NCBI GenBank assembly: GCA_016745215.1
Contig: CP050890.1
Span: 4,588,001-4,652,000 of the forward strand
From: Thiohalocapsa sp. PB-PSB1
GTDB lineage: Bacteria > Pseudomonadota > Gammaproteobacteria > Chromatiales > Chromatiaceae
Direction of reading: 5' to 3'
Length of the DNA: 64,000 nucleotides
Shown: piece by piece, positions 37,806 through 46,600 of the stretch
Layout of the letters: every line of letters starts with the position of its first letter
Numbering within the stretch: the stretch's first letter is position 1
The notes under the pieces: model-generated
What the model saw: the letters and a program-made list of their open reading frames with translations, nothing else
What the model was told of the DNA's origin: nothing
Database searches by the model: none
Made by a program: the position numbers and the translations under genes

Positions 37806-37879
37806 GAAACACATTCCCACAGCGTTTTTGTCGTCTGCCATGTAACCTTAAATACCCCTGCAACGACCCACCCATTGCA

Positions 37880-38455
37880 ATGACCGATAACCCGGACGCC
37901 AATACCAGCCTGGACGCATTCGAGGCCGCGTTGCAACCGCTTTGGCAGCGCGCCCAGGACGGCGACGACGTCGCCTATCGGCAGGCGCTGGAGCAGATCG
38001 CAACGCGACTGCGCGGCTGGCTGCGCCGGCGCATGCAAACGCTGCCGGACGACATCGAGGATCTATTGCAGGAGACATTGCTGGCGATCCATTTGCAGCG
38101 CGGCACCTACGATCCCGCGGTTCCGGTCAGCCGCTGGGTGCTGGCGATCGCCCGCTACAAGCTGATCGACCTGTGGCGGCGGCGCGGACGACGGGAGGCA
38201 CGGCACTTGGCCCTGGACGACCTGGGGGAGGATGCACTGCCGACGATGGCCGACGAACTGCCGGTGCAGCGCGATCTGGCGACCCTGCTCCGGGCCTTGC
38301 CGGCGGCGCAGCGCGATGCGATCACCATGACCAAGCTGGAGGGGCTGACCATGGCGGAAGCCTCCCAGCGCAGCGGCGCCTCGGTCTCGGCGCTGAAAGT
38401 GCAGGTGCACCGCGGACTCAAACGGCTCGCCGAGTTAGCGAGGAAGACCCTATGA
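37880..38455 (+). CDS. ECF-type RNA polymerase sigma factor
   Basis: 191 residues with a sigma-70 region 2 (DDIEDLLQETLLAIHLQRGTY, RWVLAIARYKLIDLWRRR) and region 4 (LPAAQRDAITMTKLEGLTMA, then SGASVSALKVQVHRGLKRL). It would direct transcription of a stress regulon and is paired by a 4-base ATGA overlap with a membrane anti-sigma factor of the DUF1109/NrsF type, an arrangement known from several proteobacteria. Confidence 0.93.
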   Translation: MTDNPDANTSLDAFEAALQPLWQRAQDGDDVAYRQALEQIATRLRGWLRRRMQTLPDDIEDLLQETLLAIHLQRGTYDPAVPVSRWVLAIARYKLIDLWRRRGRREARHLALDDLGEDALPTMADELPVQRDLATLLRALPAAQRDAITMTKLEGLTMAEASQRSGASVSALKVQVHRGLKRLAELARKTL

Positions 38456-39087
38456 AAACAAACGACCTGATCGACCTGTTGGCCACCGACGCCGGTCCCG
38501 CCCCAAGGGCATTGGCCGCGCGACGGCTGTCCCCGGCGTTGGCGCTGGCCTTGCTCACCAGCATCGCCGCGACATTGCTGTTGCTGGGTCCGATCCCGGC
38601 CGCCCTGTGGGCCGAGCCGGCGCCTTGGATCAAGCTCGGCTATGCCGGCGGCCTGGCGGCCGCGGCGCTTTGGCTCACCGCCCGGTTGGGTCGGCCGGTG
38701 CCGCGCACCGCCATGCCGGTGTTGCTGGTCGCGGTGGTTGCGGCGGCAATGGCGCTGCTGGGCCTGAGCACGCTGCTCGACACCCCGGCGGGCGAGCGCC
38801 TGGCCACCTTGCTCGGCCACTCCTGGGCGCGCTGCCCATTGAATGTCGTGCTATTGGCACTGCCGGCGCTGGTGGCCACGTTCTGGGCTCTGCGCGGCCT
38901 GGCGCCGACCAAACTCCGGCTGGCGGGTCTGGCCGCTGGGCTGCTCGCCGGCGCCCTCGGCGCCTGTGCCTATACGCTATCCTGCACCGAATTATCGCCA
39001 GCCTTCGTCGCCGTCTGGTACAGCCTCGGCATCGGGCTGGCCGGCACCCTCGGCGCCATGCTCGGGCCATTGGCACTGCGCTGGTAG
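38452..39087 (+). CDS. Membrane anti-sigma factor, NrsF/DUF1109 family
   Basis: 211 residues with six predicted membrane segments (for example LALALLTSIAATLLLLG, AMPVLLVAVVAAAMALLGL, VVLLALPALVATFWALRGL). A short cytosolic N-terminus MKTNDLIDLLATDAGP matches the DUF1109 start that binds the sigma factor. The ATG at 38452 overlaps the sigma gene's TGA, so the much longer upstream frame is an artefact. It presumably holds the sigma factor at the inner membrane until a signal arrives. Confidence 0.88.
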   Translation: MKTNDLIDLLATDAGPAPRALAARRLSPALALALLTSIAATLLLLGPIPAALWAEPAPWIKLGYAGGLAAAALWLTARLGRPVPRTAMPVLLVAVVAAAMALLGLSTLLDTPAGERLATLLGHSWARCPLNVVLLALPALVATFWALRGLAPTKLRLAGLAAGLLAGALGACAYTLSCTELSPAFVAVWYSLGIGLAGTLGAMLGPLALRW

Positions 39088-39194
39088 AGATGGCCACAGC
39101 AGCGCCCGAGCATGAGCGATTGCCTGCTCGGCGCCTACGCACAGTCAGCCATTGGGAACAATTCAGAAATAACGTGAATATGTCAACTCGTTCT

Positions 39195-39665
39195 TGTTAT
39201 CGCTGTCGTTGTCGTTGTCGTTGTCGTAATCGAATACAAAATGCAATTCGGACATGAGCAACTCGGTGTTCTTAGGGTGTCGATCCAGTACGTGGCTTGG
39301 GCGTACAAGGTGGCCAAGCGTCTGAACGGCATCGATCGCCATGCTCGGGACCAGTTGGCTGCGCGCCTCGCAGTCGATTCCTCTGACTATCGCCGAAGGC
39401 AACGGCAAGGGAACCAATGCTGATCGGCGCCGCTATGTCGAGATTGCGCGTGGTTCGGCGTTGGCATGCGCATCGATTCTGGACTGCCTGAAAGCCTGTG
39501 AAGTGCTGGCTGTTGCTCAAGACAAGCAAGGCAAGACGATGTTGATTCGGATCGTCTCCATGCTCACACAACTCGGGCGGAGAGAGCACGAGATTCGAGA
39601 GACTTCTGTGTTCGATGGCGATGACGATGACGACAACGACAACGACAACGAAAGCAACGACAGCG
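39195..39665. mobile_element. IVS-like element: four-helix-bundle ORF between GTTGTC inverted repeats
   Basis: The left arm (39,195-39,233, GTTATCGCTGTCGTTGTCGT and so on) and the right arm (39,618-39,665, GACGACAACGACAACGACAA) are reverse complements in unit structure and enclose a broken four-helix-bundle gene. The right arm is inside the coding sequence and gives its DDDDDNDNDNDNE tail. Proteins of this family are encoded by intervening sequences of 23S rRNA genes, where an ORF sits on a hairpin. Here the element is intergenic. Calling it mobile is inference. Confidence 0.5.
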
Positions 39666-39679
39666 GCAGCGAATCCTAG
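39241..39679 (+). pseudogene. Four-helix-bundle (S23/IVS-type) protein gene with a frameshift
   Basis: Frame one from ATG 39241 gives YVAWAYKVAKRLNGIDRHARDQL. Frame two then gives LRASQSIPLTIAEGNGKGTN, RRRYVEIARGSALACASILD and KTMLIRIVSMLTQL, together a complete four-helix-bundle protein with the typical RASQSIPLTIAEGN turn. One extra base near 39,357 (a G before CTGCGCGCC) breaks the gene. The tail of Asp-Asn repeats comes from the GACAAC repeat arm. Confidence 0.8.
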
Positions 39680-39715
39680 TCGCGCTATGGCGTTGTTTAA
39701 CTTGTTAGTGAACCG

Positions 39716-40393
39716 TTACTTGGTCTTGATCTCCGGCTTTGTTGCCGCGTCCAACGGTGTTGCCCGCGGCCCTTCCTGGGCGAGACGCTCCAATTGCGCC
39801 AAGCCGCTCTCGAACTCGGCAACCCAGATCCGCGTCTCCTCCTCCACCTCGGTCACGATGGCAAGCCGGAAGTTGCGCAACAGCCGAAGCACCTGTGCCT
39901 GTTGCTCGGAACTCGGCTGCTGGTCGCCGATGTCCAGCCATAGGGCGGCCCAGTCCATCTCGAATTCGGCCTGATGACGCTGCAAGGCCATCGCCGTGGT
40001 CATATAGCGCATCCAGCGGCTGGATAGGCCGAACAGCTTGTCGCCGAGGATCATCGCCCCGGCCAATGCCAACAGTCCATAGCCATAATTCCCGGTCGCC
40101 TCGGTGCCCAGCCAGCTGAGCACCGGCGTGCTGCCGATCAACGGCATCAAGGTGCCGAGGGTGGCGATGGCGATCGCCATCAGCCGCACCCACTTCGACC
40201 AACGCGATACCGATAACTTGTGGTACAGATACCAACGAATGGCGTCACCGGCCCGCTCATCCACAAATTCCCGCAACGCCAGCAGATAGGCTCTCGGATC
40301 GGCGGGATCGAGCACCACCTCCGCCAGCGGCACCGGATCGAGATTGCGCCCCGGCCGCGTCTTGGACTTTGGACTCTGGATTTTAGCGTTCAT
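39716..40393 (-). CDS. SLATT-domain two-TM membrane protein (RADAR accessory, RdrD-like)
   Basis: 225 residues. A cytosolic N-terminal helix (LLALREFVDERAGDAIRWYL) precedes two membrane segments (about 70-88, LMAIAIATLGTLMPLIG; about 100-122, YGYGLLALAGAMILGDKLFG). A long C-terminal amphipathic helix follows (ALQRHQAEFEMDWAALWLDIG, then LRNFRLAIVTEVEEETRIWV). This is the layout of SLATT proteins, thought to form membrane pores in conflict systems. Some RADAR loci carry a SLATT gene. The ATG at 40393 has an AGGAG nine bases upstream; the TTG two codons earlier is unlikely. It diverges from the defence operon across 232 bases. Confidence 0.78.
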   Translation of the reverse strand: MNAKIQSPKSKTRPGRNLDPVPLAEVVLDPADPRAYLLALREFVDERAGDAIRWYLYHKLSVSRWSKWVRLMAIAIATLGTLMPLIGSTPVLSWLGTEATGNYGYGLLALAGAMILGDKLFGLSSRWMRYMTTAMALQRHQAEFEMDWAALWLDIGDQQPSSEQQAQVLRLLRNFRLAIVTEVEEETRIWVAEFESGLAQLERLAQEGPRATPLDAATKPEIKTK

Positions 40394-40625
40394 ACACAAC
40401 GGCTCCTGATTGTGGAAAGGTCATCGAATCGCGCCTTCGCATCCTGCCACATTTGGCACCCAAAAACCGCCGGCGCGCGGTTGCCGGCAGCGGGGCTGCC
40501 CCGCCCCGATCGATCCAGTCCGACGATCGGAGCGCTCGACCCGAACATGCATTCGTGGTAATTTCTGCTGCGTCGACTCCTCGACATGATTGCGCAGCAA
40601 TGAGGCAAGCGAAGGAGGCTTTATC
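40394..40625. promoter_or_regulatory. Divergent control region of the expanded RADAR locus
   Basis: The 232 bases between the SLATT gene and the giant-protein gene must hold promoters for both. Visible are two GC-rich stems, GCCGGC (40,469-40,474 with 40,483-40,488) and GCGGGG/CCCCGC (40,490-40,495 with 40,499-40,504). I cannot assign promoter boxes or an operator. Confidence 0.4.
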
Positions 40626-43600
40626 ATGGACCTGCAAAGGTTGAACGAAATCACCGATCTGGACGGGGCGCAGCAGGACGACTGGTGGCGAGCCATCGAA
40701 GACCTGGCCCAAGACCTGGACGACGTACTGGTCGTCGATCAAAGGCTGAAACTGAAGGATGACGGCGACCCGAAATCCCTGACCATATTCCGCTGCCCAA
40801 ACCGCGACGACGGCCAGGGCACCGAACTCTACGCCCTGCTCACGCAGCTCGGCCGGCGGGTCGTCATTGGGCGCACCGACGCGCTGGATCAGCGCGCTCG
40901 ATCACTGCCCCTGGCCGACTACGACCCGCTCTGGGACCGCATCGTGACCGTCGTCGCGACCCGCCGCTATCGCCCCGTCGGCGACCGCCTCGACCTTTGG
41001 ATCCTGATGCGCCGACACCGGCCGGATTCCGACAAACCAGCCTTATTGGTCGCCTACCATGGCCTGGTCTGGGTCGATCGACATGGCCGACCCTGGCTGA
41101 AGCCAGCCCAGGACGATGCCAAGCCAGGTGCACCCGGCTACTGGCACGCCCAACGCTTCGATCACAACCACCCCTGTCAACTGCACCCCTGGCATGGGCG
41201 CGACGGCTTTGCGGTCGCCTCCGGCATCGATGCCCTGCCGGCCTGGCCACCGGATCAGTTCGCAAAGGCAGCCGACGGCTACCGATTGCTGTCGCTCGGG
41301 ACGGGCTATGTCTGCGCATCCACCAGCGACGGGCTGCGAATCGCGGATGCCAACAAACCAGCATGGCGCACCGATACCATCATTCTACGCCAACCGGCCA
41401 GCGCCCTGGCCTTGGCGGGCCAACCCCTAACCGCCTGCACCTGCGCCGCCGGCTGCGAGGATGGTCGCATTGTCGCGTTCCGTCCCGGCAATGACCCGCT
41501 GAAACCGGCCTGGTCGCAGACCTTCGCCCACCTGCCCTCGACGCTGGCATTCCTTTCAGAACCCACGGCCAGGGACTGGCCGGACCTGCTCTGCGGTTTT
41601 GCGAACGGTCATCTGGTGCGACTACGCCACATCGGCGAGCGCATCGACGATCAATGGCAACGCTGCTGGCAGGAACTGATCCGAGGCGACTCCAGTAAGG
41701 GAACAATCGTCTGGCTGGCAGAACAAGCCAGCAGGGCTCAGACCCCCGAGCGCCACTACGCCATTTGGATGCGGGTACTGGAACGGGTTTGCCGTCTTGC
41801 CCGTTCTCCGGACGGGATCGAGCCGGAACGCCGGAAGACCTGGCTCGAGGAAATCCCAAAGCTGTTCCCTGGCGGCGAGGGGGAAACCCGCTCCCCAGGT
41901 GCCTTGAGCGCGCTGATCCGCACCCTGCGCGAGGCCGTCAGAGCGAAGGCCGATCAGGTGAGCGGACTCGATGCCGGAGACGGCTTCCTGCCCGAGCTGG
42001 TGCTACGCATCTACGACACGCGGCTCGACGTCACCGAACGCGCTCGTCTCGATGAAACCCTGCGGGCCATGCCCTTGCCCGACACCAATGCACCTGAACA
42101 TTCGGCATTGCACCAGCTTCGCCGCCATGCGCGGCGCACCTTCGGCCTCGTCTCCAGTGAACTAGCGCCCGCGCCATCTAAGCATCAGCAACTCGTCCAT
42201 CGGACCGCGGTCGAGATCGAGCGCTGGGCGAACGCCTTTCTGTCCATGGACAATCTGACGGTGACCGACGTCGCGGACGGCGAGGCGCTGGTCGGGCTGG
42301 TCGGATTGCATGCCAAAGACGGGGCGCTCCGAGCCGCCATCGCACGCCGACACGGCATTGATGTGCATGCCCTGGATGAGCACCGGCGGTTGCAGCGCAC
42401 ACCCTGCTATCAGCTTGACTATTCGCGTGACGATCTAGATCAGAATACATTGCGAGATCAGAAGACATTACGCCAATTGATCCGCATCCCTGGACGCAAC
42501 TACGATCGTCTGCTCGCCATTCGCCATTCCGGTCGCGCCGAGCTGATCGATCCGGAACTGGGAACCATCATAGCCCATCGCGACGTCACCGACTGGGGCG
42601 GTGGACGCTCCCTGGCCGCCGCGGCAGGTGCCGCTGAAGACAATGCCGACAGCGCCCTGGCCACGATCATTGTCAATCGGGCAGGCGGAGCCCGGCTTTA
42701 TGCCTGTCGAATTGGCGACGCGGAGATCGAGCCTGGGCAGGCCGAGCCCTTGAACCTTCCTGAGGTCGCCGCGCTGGACCTGGCCCGCGATGACGACATC
42801 GGCTACCGGCTGCTGATCGGCCTGAAGCAACCTGGCCCGGCCCAGGTGTATTACCTTGATGCCGACGGTCGCATCCATGCCAAGCATTGGTTGCGGATAC
42901 ACGGAGCCGGCATCACCTCGGCCTGCCTGGTGGACGACTGCGCCATCACCGGCGAGCGCAGCGGTCTGATCGCCTGCACGCCGCTGAACCCCCGGGCGCA
43001 ACCGGCTCACCCGCGTTGGATCGAAGGCCTTGACGGAGCCGTCAACGCGTTGGCCGGATTCCACTTCGATGATGAGCCGCATGTGCTCGCGGGCGCCGAA
43101 AGCGGCGAGCTTTGCCTGTTGCGCATCCGCGATGGCCAACAGATCTGGAGCCGGCGGCTGGTGGACCCGATCCGACGCCTGGTCACACAGATACACGGCG
43201 ATCAGGGTTATCTGCTGGCCTTGAACCGCGGCAGACGCGTGCATCTGTTCGAGGCCGTGGCGCCTGACACAACAAGACAGGCGTTGCGGCATGCCCAGGA
43301 TTATCTGAACCAAATCCACGAAGCGCTGGACGACAGTCCGCGGGCCGAGCGGATCAAGGCATTCCGAGACCTGTTTGCGAACCCCAAGGCAGCGGAGGAT
43401 GTGCTGCGACAAACCAAGAGTATCGACACCCGCGCGCGGCTGCTGCGCTGGATTGCGGAATATCCTGAAGCCCCCGAGAACCCGACCGCGATTGTGGAAT
43501 CGTTGCAGGTCAGAGAGCTTGCAATGCTGCTGTCCAACCTCCACGACGAGGCCCCCGATTGGCAATCGGCGATTCGCGATCGGCTGTTGCGCCCGCCATC

Positions 43601-46600
43601 GCATCCGTCAAACAAGCCGCCGGGTCAAGAACATGCGGTCACCGCCTATCTGCACCGGCTTGCAACAGACAAGCCCGATATCGGACAGGTGCTGAAAGAG
43701 CTCCAGTTCGTTGACACTCATCTCGACAGATCGCGGATGCTGCGACTAAGCTATGTGTTGCTGCTGGCCGATGCGGCGATGCGCGATGTCGCGGCGACGT
43801 CCACAGACGACCAGTTATTTCAACAAGTGCTCGGCCAGTGCCTGCGTGTACCCACTCCCAACGCGGCAGCCGCGTTGGCAGAGCTTTTTCCCTGGCAATC
43901 GGCACTTCAACGGGGCTTTGGTGATTTCGCCGAGTTGTTGGCGGCCCTGCAAGCCATGGAACCTTTACCGGAAAAGCCTCTGCGGCGCATCGTGCAACGC
44001 CTCGAGCCCGAGCCCCGGCCGGTCGCGCGGCAGCCGGACCCGAATCAGAACCAGAATCAGGCCGATGACAACTGGCGCACAATCTTGTTGCCATTGCTGA
44101 GGCTGCGACTGCGCCTGATCGAACACCAACAGACCCCCTGGAACCAGTGCCGTACCGATGTTCTCGCCTTGCTGTCCGACCTCGCCGCGGCATGCAGAAT
44201 ATCGGCAGAGGGTAGAAACGCCCTGCAACTGTTTTCCAAGCGGCTGCGCCGCGAATTGCCGCGAGTCCCGGTGGCGGCGGACGCCGACCCGCTGGAGCAA
44301 CGCATCCGCTGCATCGAGGACAGCCTCCGGCATTTGAAAGTCTCGCAAGTTGCCTCCGTCGGCCCGGCGCAACCCGCCGACCTCTGGATACGCTCGATCA
44401 ACGGCTTATTGCTCGCGGCGCGGCAGGACATCACCGAGGTACTGGAGCAGGAACATCGCTATTTATTGCAATTGGTCCGACCGCGGCTGGTGCTGGAACG
44501 CCAGCACCGCGACGAAAACGATCGGGTATCGGCGACCTTCAGCGTCCATGCCGAGGGTCTTCGGCCGCGCTATGATGTGACCATCGCTCTGTCCGCCGCT
44601 GGCGAACAAGGCCTGCGCGGCGGCCATCCCAAGCTGGAGCCGCCGCTGAACCATCTGAACTACCCAGGCCGTTTTCCGGTGGACGAGGTCACCCTCGACG
44701 GCTATGTCGAGCCCGGACAGCGGCAGCTTCGCGTCGCCACCAAGCTCACCGACGCCAAGGGCCTCGTCATCGCCGAGACCTGGACCTTTCCGCTGGACGC
44801 CCCGGTTGCCAATCGAGCCGGGCCGCTGTCCCTGCCAACGGCCCTGCCGCTGCATTACCAGGCATTGATCGGCGAACTGCGCAATACCCGCGCACCGGTG
44901 GCGGTCGCGGTCCTGGATGCGGATCTGGGCCGAGACCAATTGATCCAGGATTGGGTCGACCAGGGCGCCCAAGTGGATCTCGACGGCGCCTTTCGCGACA
45001 CCGGGGTCGGCCGGCGCTATGCCCATGGCCGCATCGACAGCGACGGCATCGACGCGGCCATTGCCCAGGTCACCGAGGAGCAACCCGGTTCATTGCCGAT
45101 CCTGGTCGGTCCCTGCGACGAGCTGCTTGCCCGGCTGTTCGAGGGCGAGGCCCCCGGCGTGCTCGCCGCCTGGATCGCCCGGCTCCGGGAGCGAAAGACC
45201 GGCTCACGGCCCCTGATCCTGCTGGTGTCGTCGCGCCATGCAAACCGGCTGCGCGCCCACGGGCTGGGCCATATCCCGGAACTGGCCGCGCATCGGCTGG
45301 CGCTCGATCCCGAGGGCGAAACGACATCGAGCCCCATCCATGCGGCTCTGCATCGCGAGCTTATAACCCTGGTGGACAAGCACTTGCGGGATCGGCATGC
45401 CGACCCCGAGGCCGCGGTCGAGGCCCTTGGCGCCGATCCGCGCCTGATCCTGCGCTGGCTGCGCACCGCCAGCGGCGGCGCGGACGGCCATCCGCAGCGT
45501 ATCCCGGACTTCCTGGCCGCTCAGGCTCAACAGCAGCAACTGCTCGATCAGCTCCGCTCCCTGCCGGCCAACGACCTGGTTCATGTATTGTTGGGCAGTG
45601 TCGCCGCCACTCACCTGAAACGACTTCAAGTTCGACCCGGCCAGGTGGCCGCTGAAGACTATTTCTCGACCACCCGCAAGGCCCGACCGAAGCGCATCCA
45701 GCCCGCGGGCCGACCCTTCTCCAGCACCAGCCTGCATCAGCTGGATGCGGATTTGACGCCGCCGAACCAACTCGCCGTCGAGGGCTTCGGCGGTACCGAA
45801 ACCACCGGCGTGCCGGACTGGCTGCTGGCCCTGTCCAGGCACCGCGGCAAGGAGCAACGTCATGTCAGCTTGCAGCGGCTGAGCAGGCTCGGTCTCGGGC
45901 GGCTGATCGACGGCGTCTTTCGCACCAAGCAGCCTTACCGCGACCTGATCCGCGGACTCTTCCACCAGCATTCGGGGCTATCGCTGGCGAAACAGGCCAC
46001 CGCGGTCTATGCGGCCATCGCCGGCCCCGGGCGCGGTCTCAGCGAGGTGGTCGCGCCGGCCGAGTTGGCCGAGCTGCCGACGGCGACGCTGCAGGCGCTG
46101 CTGCCCGATGTGGCCGATGCCGAGATCAAAAAATTGCGCCGACTCGTGACCCTGTGGACGCATCCGGCGGACTCATCGGAGATCGCGCGCGTCCTCGCCG
46201 AGCTGTTCAAACCGGCCCGGCTGCGGCGATTGGCGCCAAGCCCGGAAAGCTGGAACCAACCGCTGCTGGAACTGCCGTTAGCCTGCTTCGGCCTCTGGGA
46301 GGCTGAGACCGACGCCCCAAAGATGCCCGGTTCGGATGATCCGGGCGCGGATGATCCGGACCGCTCGGGTGATCCGGACAGCCATGTCTTCTGGCTCCCG
46401 GCCGGTTGCGAACAGCCGCTGACGACCTTCTCCAACGCCCAGCGCCAGGCCGAAGAGCGGGCTCGCGACGCCGATCGAACCCGTTGGCAGGGCCGGCCCG
46501 ACAAGGATACACCCCCGTTGGCCGCTCCCCAGTACGGCCCCAGGGTTCTGCTTCTCGGACCCGGCGCCGATGCATTGCCCATGGACCCGGATCGCCGGGT

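Noticed and set aside
37942..38451. Extension of the anti-sigma frame upstream through the sigma gene
   Set aside because: The ATGA overlap and the DUF1109-like start MKTNDLIDLL place the true start at 38452; upstream codons are the sigma gene read in another frame.
39195..39233. Regular GTTGTC units resembling a short CRISPR or tandem array
   Set aside because: Units are hexamers without spacers, and the pattern is an inverted repeat, not an array of repeats and spacers.
42468..43604. A 378-codon open frame antisense to the giant RADAR-locus gene
   Set aside because: It lies wholly within the coding strand of the 2,474-residue protein, its translation lacks any motif, and high GC gives long antisense frames throughout this region.
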